Below are positions 7,345 through 15,685 of a stretch of DNA of 64,000 nt, in pieces (within the stretch, counting starts at the first letter, position 1; the number at the start of each line of letters is the position of its first letter). The notes beneath the pieces are model-generated. The model made no database searches, was not told where the DNA came from, and worked only from the letters and a program-made list of their open reading frames with translations. Source of the stretch: CBDFLD01 sp965249005 (GTDB taxonomy: Bacteria; Acidobacteriota; UBA6911); contig CBDFLD010000011.1 of the NCBI GenBank assembly GCA_965249005.1, forward strand, positions 1-64,000, read 5' to 3'. Both the position numbers and the translations under genes were made by a program.

Positions 7345-7948
7345 ATGATCGGGCACCTTAGAGGACGGCTTCTCGAAAAAAAGCCTAATCAAGTACTTAT
7401 CGATGTCAATGGTATCGGATACGAAGTTCAAATCCCCCTGACGAGCTTCTATGACCTACCGGGCGAAGGCAACGAGGTTTCACTCAAGGTCCACACCTCA
7501 TCTGCGTGAAGATGCACTGATTCTCTACGGTTTCGGCACCCGGCCGGAGAAGGAGTTGTTTCTCAAACTTATTGGAATTAGCGGTGTGGGCCCGCGCTTG
7601 GCTATTGCAATTCTGTCCGGCGCAAGAGCCGAGGAACTGGCACGAGCCATCGTCGATTCAGACCTTCCGCGGCTCACCTGCATTCCCGGTGTGGGCCGCA
7701 AGACGGCGGAACGGGTCATTCTGGAGCTCAAAGGTCACATGGCTCCGTTTCTCCTGCAAGAGCACACAGAGGCGAGAGCAGGCGGCAAGACTGACGAACT
7801 TCAGGAGGATGTGATCTCCGCGCTGTTGAACTTGGGATATGCCCGAGCCGGCGCGGAAAAAGCCCTTTCGGGCGTCGTCCGGGACGAAGACACGAGCGGA
7901 ACCTTTGAAGATCTCTTGAGGCATACGCTGCGGCGACTCGCCGGCTAA
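7345..7948 (+). CDS. ruvA: Holliday junction DNA helicase subunit RuvA (interrupted by a one-base frameshift)
   Basis: RuvA binds four-way DNA junctions and loads the RuvB motor. The first frame, from the ATG at 7345, encodes IGHLRGRLLEKKPNQVLIDV through SLKVHT (the OB-fold domain) and then stops at 7507-7509. The remainder, HLREDALILYGFG to RHTLRRLAG, follows in the next frame and includes both helix-hairpin-helix motifs (ISGVGPRLAIAILSG and IPGVGRKTAERVILELKG) and domain III. Skipping one base in acctcat near 7498-7501 restores a full-length RuvA. Everything else is intact and ruvB follows immediately, so a sequencing or assembly error is likelier than a real loss. AGGGGGT precedes the ATG. 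Confidence 0.85.
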
Positions 7949-7974
7949 TTTTCCACATCATCAAGGCTATCACA

Positions 7975-8991
7975 TTGGAAAAGGACATACTTAAACCTGT
8001 TTCCATTGCCGGAGAGAAATCTTTTGAGGTCAGCCTTCGGCCCTCGTCGCTGCAAGCCTACATCGGGCAGGAGAAGGTCAAGCAAAACATAGACATCAGT
8101 ATTCAAGCAGCCCAGAAACGGCGTGAGTCGCTCGATCACGTCTTGGTCTACGGACCTCCCGGCCTCGGGAAGACAACGCTGGCCTCCATCATCGCCAACG
8201 AAATGAAGGTCAACGTCCGGACCACCAGTGGGCCTGTCATAGAAAAACGTGGGGACCTGGCCGCCATTCTGACCAATTTGAAAGAAAACGACGTCTTGTT
8301 TATCGATGAGGTACACCGCCTTCACCCGGCGATCGAGGAGATTCTCTACCCGGCCATGGAAGACTTTTACATCGACATCATGATTGGAGAGGGACCTGCG
8401 GCTCGTAGTATCAAGATGCCGCTTCCTCGCTTCACCCTTGTCGGCGCTACCACCCGGGCTGGATTGTTGACGGCGCCTCTGCGTGCCAGATTTGGGATCA
8501 TCCACCGCCTGGACTTCTACAACGAACGTGAGCTTTCGGTGATCATCCGGCAGTCTGCCTCTATTCTCAGCTCTGACATCGACGAGGAGGGAGCCGTCGA
8601 AATCGCCCGGCGTAGTCGCGGCACACCTAGAATCGCCAACCGCCTCTTGAGACGGGTGCGGGATTTCGCCGACGTGCGCGCCGACGGAAATATCACGCGC
8701 CCTGTCGCCTCGGAAGCCTTATCCATGCTCGATGTGGACACCCGTGGTTTTGATGAGGTCGACCGCAAGCTCATGTTGACGATCCTGGAGCAATATCGAG
8801 GAGGCCCGGTCGGGGTGGGGGCCCTTGCGGCGGCTATCAACGAGGAAACTGAAGCCATCGAGGATATCTACGAGCCGTACCTCATTCAAATCGGTTTCTT
8901 GAACCGTACCTCGAGAGGACGGGTCGCAACGCGCCTAGCCTTCGATTACTTCAAAATAGAGCCGGGGAAGACTCAAAAGGATTTGTTCTGA
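7975..8991 (+). CDS. ruvB: Holliday junction branch migration ATPase RuvB
   Basis: This 338-residue AAA+ motor drives branch migration with RuvA. Walker A is GPPGLGKTTL (near residue 60), Walker B is LFIDEVHRL, sensor 1 lies in TLVGATTRAG, and the arginine-finger region is APLRARFGI. The C-terminal winged helix ends in RVATRLAFDYF. The start is TTG at 7975; SFEVSLRPSSLQAYIGQ is the usual N-terminus. The length is standard. It follows ruvA by 26 bases. Confidence 0.97.
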   Translation: MEKDILKPVSIAGEKSFEVSLRPSSLQAYIGQEKVKQNIDISIQAAQKRRESLDHVLVYGPPGLGKTTLASIIANEMKVNVRTTSGPVIEKRGDLAAILTNLKENDVLFIDEVHRLHPAIEEILYPAMEDFYIDIMIGEGPAARSIKMPLPRFTLVGATTRAGLLTAPLRARFGIIHRLDFYNERELSVIIRQSASILSSDIDEEGAVEIARRSRGTPRIANRLLRRVRDFADVRADGNITRPVASEALSMLDVDTRGFDEVDRKLMLTILEQYRGGPVGVGALAAAINEETEAIEDIYEPYLIQIGFLNRTSRGRVATRLAFDYFKIEPGKTQKDLF

Positions 8992-9024
8992 CCGCTTTGT
9001 TGCAACATTGGCAACGAAGCGGTC
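8990..9024 (+). terminator. Hairpin after ruvB
   Basis: gaccgctttgttgc and gcaacgaagcggtc pair over 14 bases with one G-T, with a 7-base loop. It begins in the ruvB stop codon. There is no T-run directly after, so it is a probable but not classical terminator. Confidence 0.6.
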
Positions 9025-9176
9025 GCATGGAGGATGAAGTACCTTTAAAAAAAGATTCTCAATGCGGGCAGGTGGCACGTTCAGTTGAAAATCTAGCAAC
9101 TCGCAAACGAATCTGATTTTTTCGCCTGTCACACGTCACTGTAATTTGCAGAACGGACTTCTGCACAGGGTTGATA

Positions 9177-12100
9177 ATGAAAATACGACTACTCACGTTA
9201 GCTCTCGTTGTTTTGACAACTATAAGTCCGTCCGAGGAATCGAGGTCCAGCTCGAACCAAGGGCGTGGTGTCTCCGGTTGGAAGATTCTTTCCGGTCCGG
9301 TGTCCCCGGTCAACTTGACCGGCCCGAAGAGGTATGCGGCGGTGGTGGATCCATCGCTTCGGCGCGCGATGGAAACGCTGTCGGCCCGCAACGGCCACGC
9401 CGTTCAGTATCGATTTTCCGGAAATCAGAGCCACCCGGTCCAAGTTCGAGGCTTTCGCTCCAGACGTTACAACGGTTCCGCAGAAACCCAGGCCCGTGCC
9501 TTTCTCCGGGAGCACCAAGACTTGGTAGGGACTTCGGGGTCGGAAGGTGAGTTGCTCCTACGCTCGATTCGCGAGAGCGCCACAGGCAACCATGTTCGCT
9601 TTCAGTCCGGTCATGAGGGAATACCGGTACACGGTTCCTTTGTATCCGTGCACCTCAATCACTCGGGTGAGGTCGTTATGGTGAACAATATTTCACCTGC
9701 CAGGCAGCCCGGCGATTTTGCGCGGCGCGTGGAAAGAATGCAAGCGGCGGGGATAACCGACCAGGAAGCAATTTCTCGAGCCATGTCGGCCGTTGGCGTC
9801 CGGAGCCTGCGACTACCACCGGAAGCGGTCCGGGTAGTTGTGGCCGCGCCGGACCAGGCCCGTGCAGACTCTGTGTTTTCAGCAGCCTGGAAGATACAGC
9901 TTGCCGCCGCCGATCCCCTGGGGGATTGGCAGATTGTAGTCGACGGCGAGACTGGTGCGGTAATCGAAGAACAGAACCTGATGCGCTTCGCCAATGGCAG
10001 GGGACGGGTCTTCGAGCCAAACCCGGTTGTATCGAACCGCGATCCTCTCCTGCGCGACAACAACGACAGCGATGCGGCGATTCCCGCCCAGTCGTATTTC
10101 ACGCGTGACTTGCCGGACTTGGATGACTCCGGGACGTTGACCGGGCCGTACGCAAACACGAGCCTCACGGCGAACCGGGCCGTGCAGCCCAACCTGATCT
10201 TCGAATACACGCGCTCGGACCCTCGATTCGAGGAAGTCAACGCCTACTATCACGTCGATTCGATGCAGCGGTACATCCAGTCCTTGGGTTTCTCGAGTTT
10301 GGTCCGACGATCGGTTCCCATGAACGTTCACGCGCAAATGGATGCGGACGATCGATCTCTTGGAGACGCGTCCTACTACTCTCCGTTCGACGGCGGCCTC
10401 CACTTCAGCGATGGAGGCGTCGACAACGCCGAAGACGGAGAGATTGTGGCGCACGAGTACGCGCACGCCATGATATACGACCAGATCCCCAACGTCGGGA
10501 CCGGGGGTGAAACCGCGGCTTTGCTGGAGGGATTCGCGGACTTCTGGGCGGCCTCATATTTCTCTGCTGTCAGTCAGGGTCACCAGGATACGTGCATCGC
10601 TGACTGGGACGCGGTCGAGTACAGTCCGGAGTTTCCTAATTGCCGGACACGTGTGGATCGGCAACGGCACTATCCCGAGGATCTCGAGAACGAACCTCAT
10701 CGCGATGGCGAGATCTGGAGCTCGACTCTGTGGCAGATATACCAGGTACTGGGGAGGGAGTTGACCAACCTCCTTGTGCTCGAGTCCAATTACCTGCTCA
10801 GTCCAGCCGCAGATTTTCGAGAAGCAGCCAACGCAGTCCTCGAGGTGGATACAGCTCTCTACGGAGGGATGCACGTTCCCTTTCTGAGGCAGACCTTTCA
10901 GGGCCGCGGTATCTTGAGCAGTCAAGACAATGCCTCCGTTCCACTATTCTCGGACAGGCCAAAGACCGGGTCCATCGCCAGCGGAGCCGGAACGGGCGGA
11001 ACTTTCGCTCCGGTTCAGTACGCGATAGTGATTTCGTCCTCGGTGGCATCCGTGCGATTCGACCTGGACACAGACGATCCCGTCGACATCGACCTTTTCG
11101 TGAGACGCAATGACGCGGTCGCCGTGGGCGGCGACGGCGTCATCGTCGCCGATGCACGAGCCCAGTCGGCGCTCGGAACGGAAGTGATCGTCCTATCAGA
11201 CAAGTCGTCGCCGATCCTGCGTCCAGGAGTCTACTATGTGGCCATAGTGAACTTCTCGACCTCGGCGGCAAGCTATGACATAAGCGCCACCGCCGTCCAG
11301 GCGAATCCCGTGGATGGGGAGTTTCCGCAATCCGGCGAACTGGTGACGCGGACGATTCCGGCCTCGCCCGACGGCTCGCTGCAGTTGGACCCCGTCCAGT
11401 TCGCCTTCGTGACCAGCACCGATTCAGCTCTGCTGCAGGTGGATTTAGTCGCCAGCAGGCCGACGGAGATACAACTCTACGGACGATTCGGCGGCAAGGT
11501 GCTGCAATCAAGTTCGGGTGGCATCGTTGCGGACCTCGTAGGCGAAAGCCTCGGCGGTGAGGAACACTTCTTGATCACGCGAGCCTCCGTGCCGGCGCTT
11601 CGTACGGGAGAGTACTTCTTCGTCGTCGGCAGTTCCGAGCCCGAGCCAGTCGAATTTACTCTGAGGATTACCGCATCCACCACCTCTCTGTCCGACAAGC
11701 TTTATTTCCCGTTCTACATCAACGGAAGAGAACCCTCACTGGGGAGCAGTTCGTTTTTCATCGGGTTGGCGATTCTCAACGATTCGGACGAGATCGCCAT
11801 CGCAAACTTCGAGCTTCTCGGCCCCGATGGCAAGAGAATAACGGATCCGGTGCAGCGCCTTCTGCTGGTCGGCGAGCAGATCCCCGTGACGGTGAATCAG
11901 CTCTTCGGCCTGCCGGACGACCACGACCTGAGAGGATGGGTGGAAGTATCGAGTAACGTAGCGCTGAAAGGTTTCTTCTTGCTATTCGACTCTGATTTCT
12001 CACAGGTGATGGATGGAGCGGACGTCTCCGACAAGACGTCGACAACCCTGGTCTTTCCCCATGTGGAGCGTCACGGAGAAGAATTCAATACGGTCATCTC

Positions 12101-13034
12101 ACTGTGTAATCCTGGGGACGTAGCCGCAACCGCCACCTACCAGGAGTTCAACCCGGCGGGCCAGAAGGTGTTTTCGGAGGTGATTGTAGTACCGGCGAGA
12201 GGGTCATTCATAGGTGGAACGACAGGATTTGACCGCACGTCGGGATTCATCAAGGTCACTTCGGATGCGCCGCTCGCAGGGGTAGAAGTGTTCGGCAACG
12301 ACCAGGAACTGGCCGCACTGAAAGCAGTGCCTCCTGGGACGAGCAACACGTTGTTTTATCCCCATTTCGTCATCAATCGCGGCTACGACACTCTGTTCTC
12401 GCTCTCAAACCCAACGGATCTAGTGGGACAGGTATTTCTCCTGGCATTCCGCGAGGACGGAGACCTGCTCGTCCAGATAACGAAGGACATGGGTCCCAAT
12501 TCTCAGGTTGTCGCGCCGATCAACTCCCTCTTTGGTATCGAGCCGGATGACCTGGTTCAAGTAGGGTTTATCAAGATCCAATCGAACATTGTGAAAGAGC
12601 TGGTCGGATTTGCGAAAATCAACTTCACGGAAGGAGACATCACCTCCACGGCCGCAATCCCGGCCTCGAACAGCCCACAAAAGACTTTGACCTTCTCTCA
12701 CGTCGCCAATGACGTTCCATCGGGCAGAAGCGGAGAGGGATCGCTGTACACGACCGGCATCACCCTCATGTCGGACGATACGGACGCAAGTTATGATGTG
12801 ATTGTGTTCGACAACAAGGGGAATCGCCTGATACAGAGCAATCCCTTCTTGCTGCCGAAAGGGAAAAAAGTCTCTAAGGTATTGGCAGGCTCGGACTTAA
12901 CCCAAGCCTTCATCAGCCAAGCCATCGTGGCCGGATCGGGTTACGTCAAGGTGCGCTCCAACATTCCTATCTATGGATTCGAGCTCTTTTTCACAAGGGA
13001 CTTGACCCTGAATTCGGCAGTGCCTCCACAGTAA
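9177..13034 (+). CDS. Secreted M36-type (fungalysin/thermolysin-like) metalloprotease with PPC and FPH-type repeat domains
   Basis: This protein of about 1285 residues starts with a signal peptide (MKIRLLTLALVVLTTIS). Next come an FTP/PepSY-type propeptide (FQSGHEGIPVHGSFVSVHL, then WQIVVDGETGAVIEE, residues 100-265) and a gluzincin catalytic domain with HEYAH (near residue 425) and downstream EGFADFWAASY, which supplies the third zinc ligand. Two beta domains resembling pre-peptidase C-terminal (PPC) domains follow (about 610-840). The last 435 residues are four repeats of about 100-114 residues, each opening with a motif such as LYFPFY, LVFPHV, LFYPHF or LTFSHV followed by an N-P/N-S strand and a DGK/DGD-type turn. 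The same repeats recur in the proteins at 50.1 and 53.3 kb. AGGG precedes the ATG. It is probably secreted or cell-surface; the substrate is unknown. Confidence 0.85.
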   Translation: MKIRLLTLALVVLTTISPSEESRSSSNQGRGVSGWKILSGPVSPVNLTGPKRYAAVVDPSLRRAMETLSARNGHAVQYRFSGNQSHPVQVRGFRSRRYNGSAETQARAFLREHQDLVGTSGSEGELLLRSIRESATGNHVRFQSGHEGIPVHGSFVSVHLNHSGEVVMVNNISPARQPGDFARRVERMQAAGITDQEAISRAMSAVGVRSLRLPPEAVRVVVAAPDQARADSVFSAAWKIQLAAADPLGDWQIVVDGETGAVIEEQNLMRFANGRGRVFEPNPVVSNRDPLLRDNNDSDAAIPAQSYFTRDLPDLDDSGTLTGPYANTSLTANRAVQPNLIFEYTRSDPRFEEVNAYYHVDSMQRYIQSLGFSSLVRRSVPMNVHAQMDADDRSLGDASYYSPFDGGLHFSDGGVDNAEDGEIVAHEYAHAMIYDQIPNVGTGGETAALLEGFADFWAASYFSAVSQGHQDTCIADWDAVEYSPEFPNCRTRVDRQRHYPEDLENEPHRDGEIWSSTLWQIYQVLGRELTNLLVLESNYLLSPAADFREAANAVLEVDTALYGGMHVPFLRQTFQGRGILSSQDNASVPLFSDRPKTGSIASGAGTGGTFAPVQYAIVISSSVASVRFDLDTDDPVDIDLFVRRNDAVAVGGDGVIVADARAQSALGTEVIVLSDKSSPILRPGVYYVAIVNFSTSAASYDISATAVQANPVDGEFPQSGELVTRTIPASPDGSLQLDPVQFAFVTSTDSALLQVDLVASRPTEIQLYGRFGGKVLQSSSGGIVADLVGESLGGEEHFLITRASVPALRTGEYFFVVGSSEPEPVEFTLRITASTTSLSDKLYFPFYINGREPSLGSSSFFIGLAILNDSDEIAIANFELLGPDGKRITDPVQRLLLVGEQIPVTVNQLFGLPDDHDLRGWVEVSSNVALKGFFLLFDSDFSQVMDGADVSDKTSTTLVFPHVERHGEEFNTVISLCNPGDVAATATYQEFNPAGQKVFSEVIVVPARGSFIGGTTGFDRTSGFIKVTSDAPLAGVEVFGNDQELAALKAVPPGTSNTLFYPHFVINRGYDTLFSLSNPTDLVGQVFLLAFREDGDLLVQITKDMGPNSQVVAPINSLFGIEPDDLVQVGFIKIQSNIVKELVGFAKINFTEGDITSTAAIPASNSPQKTLTFSHVANDVPSGRSGEGSLYTTGITLMSDDTDASYDVIVFDNKGNRLIQSNPFLLPKGKKVSKVLAGSDLTQAFISQAIVAGSGYVKVRSNIPIYGFELFFTRDLTLNSAVPPQ

Positions 13035-13097
13035 CGGGCGGTCCCTCCCCACGGACGGCGCCTCCACAGTAACGGGTGCTGCCTCGACGTTAACGGG
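13022..13097. repeat. Short direct repeats spanning the protease stop codon
   Basis: gcctccacagtaacggg occurs at 13022-13038 and again, identical, at 13060-13076. A third, degenerate copy (gcctcgacgttaacggg) lies at 13081-13097. The first copy contains the stop codon of the protease gene. A related sequence is at 24936-24953, upstream of the rfaE1 gene. Confidence 0.7.
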
Positions 13098-13269
13098 ATA
13101 TCTCCCAGCTACCGATGAAGCCCTTGTACCCACAGGATTGAATTTGCCTTTTGGGTCCACAGGGGACCTTGGACTGACGGTTCCCGATCCGACAGGCCGG
13201 GTGCGCCAGCCCGATAGACGCCAGGAGTCTGTGCCGGGATTTGTTCGACGAGCCACCGCTGGAGGAACT

Positions 13270-14226
13270 TTGGCAACCGAATGCGTGGCTATGGATCGAA
13301 AGATCCATAGCCTTGAAAAACCGATCGAGGGAATCGTCCTCGGAAAACCCGAGGCTGTGCGTTTCGCTTTGGTGTGTCTGCTGGCCGACGGGCATCTGTT
13401 GATCGAGGATGTTCCCGGAGTTGGAAAGACAACCCTCGCGCAGGCAATCGCCCGTGCCTTTTCCTGCTCATTCCATCGAATTCAATTCACCAGCGATCTG
13501 CTTCCCTCCGACATACTTGGTGTGTCGATATACAATCATCAGGAGCAGAGATTCGATCACCGCCCCGGACCGATTTTTGCAAATGTCGTCTTGGCGGACG
13601 AAATCAACCGAACGACGCCCAAGACACAAAGCGCGCTCCTGGAAGTCATGAGTGAGGGCAGCGTCAGTGTCGACAACAGAACTCATGTGTCGCCAAGGCC
13701 CTTCATGGTGATTGCAACACAGAATCCGATTGAGCACCACGGCACCTATCCTTTACCGGAATCACAGCTCGACCGGTTCTTGCTACGTCTGCGCATGGGG
13801 TATCCGACACTCGATGTCGAAAAGGCAATCCTACGACGACAGCATCACCGCCCAGATCTGGAGAATGTACAAAGCACGCTGACCGCAGAGGATATCGTCG
13901 AAGCGCAAGCCGAAGTCGCAGGGGTTCACGTCGAGGAAGCTCTCATCGATTATCTGATGGCAATCGTGGATGCTACCAGGCAATCCGAGTACCTGGCCCA
14001 GGGAGTCAGCCCGAGGGGCGCCCTAGCTCTGCAGCGAGCCGCGAGAGCGCTCGCCTATTATGAAGGTCGCGACTATTGCATCCCCGATGACATCAAGAGA
14101 CTCGCCGTCTCGGTTCTCGCCCATCGGGTGATCGTGAGCTCCAAGTACGCTTCACTCCAGAAACGGAACGAGGAGGCGGAAACAGTTGTTGCTGAAATCG
14201 TCCGCAGCATCAGAATTCCAATTTAG
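13270..14226 (+). CDS. MoxR-family AAA+ ATPase
   Basis: This 318-residue AAA+ chaperone-type ATPase is of the MoxR subfamily, usually involved in assembling or activating von Willebrand-type or DUF58 partners. Walker A is DVPGVGKTTLAQ, Walker B VVLADEINRTTPKTQSALLEVM, and sensor 1 FMVIATQNPIEHHGTYPLPESQLDRF. The start chosen is TTG at 13270, with GGAGGA three bases before it. An ATG at 13291 is an alternative, while the longer open frame to 13138 lacks family similarity. It precedes DUF58 and transglutaminase genes with overlaps, the classic MoxR/DUF58/TgpA operon. Confidence 0.92.
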   Translation: MATECVAMDRKIHSLEKPIEGIVLGKPEAVRFALVCLLADGHLLIEDVPGVGKTTLAQAIARAFSCSFHRIQFTSDLLPSDILGVSIYNHQEQRFDHRPGPIFANVVLADEINRTTPKTQSALLEVMSEGSVSVDNRTHVSPRPFMVIATQNPIEHHGTYPLPESQLDRFLLRLRMGYPTLDVEKAILRRQHHRPDLENVQSTLTAEDIVEAQAEVAGVHVEEALIDYLMAIVDATRQSEYLAQGVSPRGALALQRAARALAYYEGRDYCIPDDIKRLAVSVLAHRVIVSSKYASLQKRNEEAETVVAEIVRSIRIPI

Positions 14227-15685
14227 CGGGCCTCCGGCGGTTCCTACAAAATCAATCAGACGGCATTGGGGCGTTGCTTTGGCCTACCTTCTCCTTGCCG
14301 TCGGACTCGCAATCGGCTCGCACTTCGCCGTATATCAAGGCCGGCCCCGCGAGGGGATTCTATTCTCGCTGCTGTCACTCGCCGTCGCTGCTGTCGCCGC
14401 TTGGTCCTTGATCCGCACGGCACGAAAAACGCGTCTGCTTCATTCCCTTGGAGCGTATTCCTTCGGCATCACACGACAGGGCTGGGCGTATCTGTTGGGA
14501 GTTCTGCTGCTCGGGCTCGCGGCCTTGAACACGGGGCAGAATCTTTTGTACCTCATCCTCGCTGCGCTCCTAGCGGCAATCATCACGTCCGGTATTGCGT
14601 CACGGCTGTCCCTGCGCGGTCTCGATCTTTCGCTCCAGGTTCCCGAGTACATCTTCGAAAATGAGCTGATTCCCATAAAAGTGTCTCTTCAAAACGGCAA
14701 GGGGTTCCTGCCCTCATTCTCCCTACTTGTGGAAGACACACAGTCACAGCCGTCCCCCGCACGGTCCGCCCAACAGTTACTGTCCCGTGGGAGTCGCTTC
14801 GGAGGAGGGACTCGCGACCAGAACGGAGAGCCTGGGGAGGGCGGCGGATCCTCGAAAAAGGGGGCCGCACCGCGATCCAACAGAACCGTTTATTTCCCAT
14901 GGATCTCGGCTGGAGAGGTTCGATCGGAGCCGACCAATAGGCGCTTCACTCAAAGAGGCCAGTATCCGTTAAGAGGACTGCGCATCTCGACCTGCTTTCC
15001 GTTCGGGCTCTTTCGTCGCGGGCGCAACATCCCGTCAAATAAAGACGTCATTGTATTTCCACGAATTAGACGAGGGGTGTCCATGTCGGACCTGCTGCAA
15101 TTGCTCCCCGGCTTCGCGGAGGGGACGCGCCCAGGGTCCGGCGAGAATCTATATTCACTTCGAAAATACGTCGAAGGCGAGTGTTCCCGTTTCATGGATT
15201 GGAAAGCAACCGCCAAGACGGGGGAATTGATGGTTCGGCAGTACGCGCACAATGACTCGAACAAGCTAGCCTTGATCCTCGATACCTTCCTGCCAGTTGC
15301 CGAATCCGACATTCCGGGAAAATGGGCCGGGAGGTTCGAGGAAGCGGTTTCGGCAACGGCCAGCCTCGCGGTACACTTCGCAGCCCAAGGGGTAAAGCTC
15401 GAGCTACTGTCGCAGCAGGGACATGTTTCGGGTACCGCAGGCGAGGATCCGTTGTTGCAGATCTTGCGCTTTCTCGCGCTCGTGCGATGCCGGGCAAGGT
15501 CTGAAAAAAAAGCGGACCTACGGACAGAGCTGGAGGGAGCCCTGGAAGGCACCATGGACCCATCCGATCTGCTCGAAACCCTCTCGAGCCGGGTCTACAA
15601 GATCGTCCTCACCTCGAAACACCGCGGCAGCTTCCCTGCCACTACCTGGCGTTCGGCGCACGTTTTGTACTTTGAAGACCTATGA
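14186..15685 (+). CDS. DUF58 domain membrane protein
   Basis: This 499-residue protein has two N-terminal pairs of hydrophobic segments (HWGVALAYLLLAVGLAIGSH and neighbours, then WAYLLGVLLLGLAAL and LLYLILAALLAAIIT). A DUF58 core in the second half has YVEGECSRFMDWKATAKTGEL, matching the conserved D-x-R-x-I-x-W-K region, and ends YKIVLTSKH. It begins at a TTG 41 bases inside the 3' end of the MoxR gene and overlaps the transglutaminase gene by four bases. The role is unproven; the neighbours suggest a cell-envelope assembly function. A Gly/Ser-rich low-complexity stretch sits at about residues 205-235. Confidence 0.85.
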   Translation: MLLKSSAASEFQFSGPPAVPTKSIRRHWGVALAYLLLAVGLAIGSHFAVYQGRPREGILFSLLSLAVAAVAAWSLIRTARKTRLLHSLGAYSFGITRQGWAYLLGVLLLGLAALNTGQNLLYLILAALLAAIITSGIASRLSLRGLDLSLQVPEYIFENELIPIKVSLQNGKGFLPSFSLLVEDTQSQPSPARSAQQLLSRGSRFGGGTRDQNGEPGEGGGSSKKGAAPRSNRTVYFPWISAGEVRSEPTNRRFTQRGQYPLRGLRISTCFPFGLFRRGRNIPSNKDVIVFPRIRRGVSMSDLLQLLPGFAEGTRPGSGENLYSLRKYVEGECSRFMDWKATAKTGELMVRQYAHNDSNKLALILDTFLPVAESDIPGKWAGRFEEAVSATASLAVHFAAQGVKLELLSQQGHVSGTAGEDPLLQILRFLALVRCRARSEKKADLRTELEGALEGTMDPSDLLETLSSRVYKIVLTSKHRGSFPATTWRSAHVLYFEDL

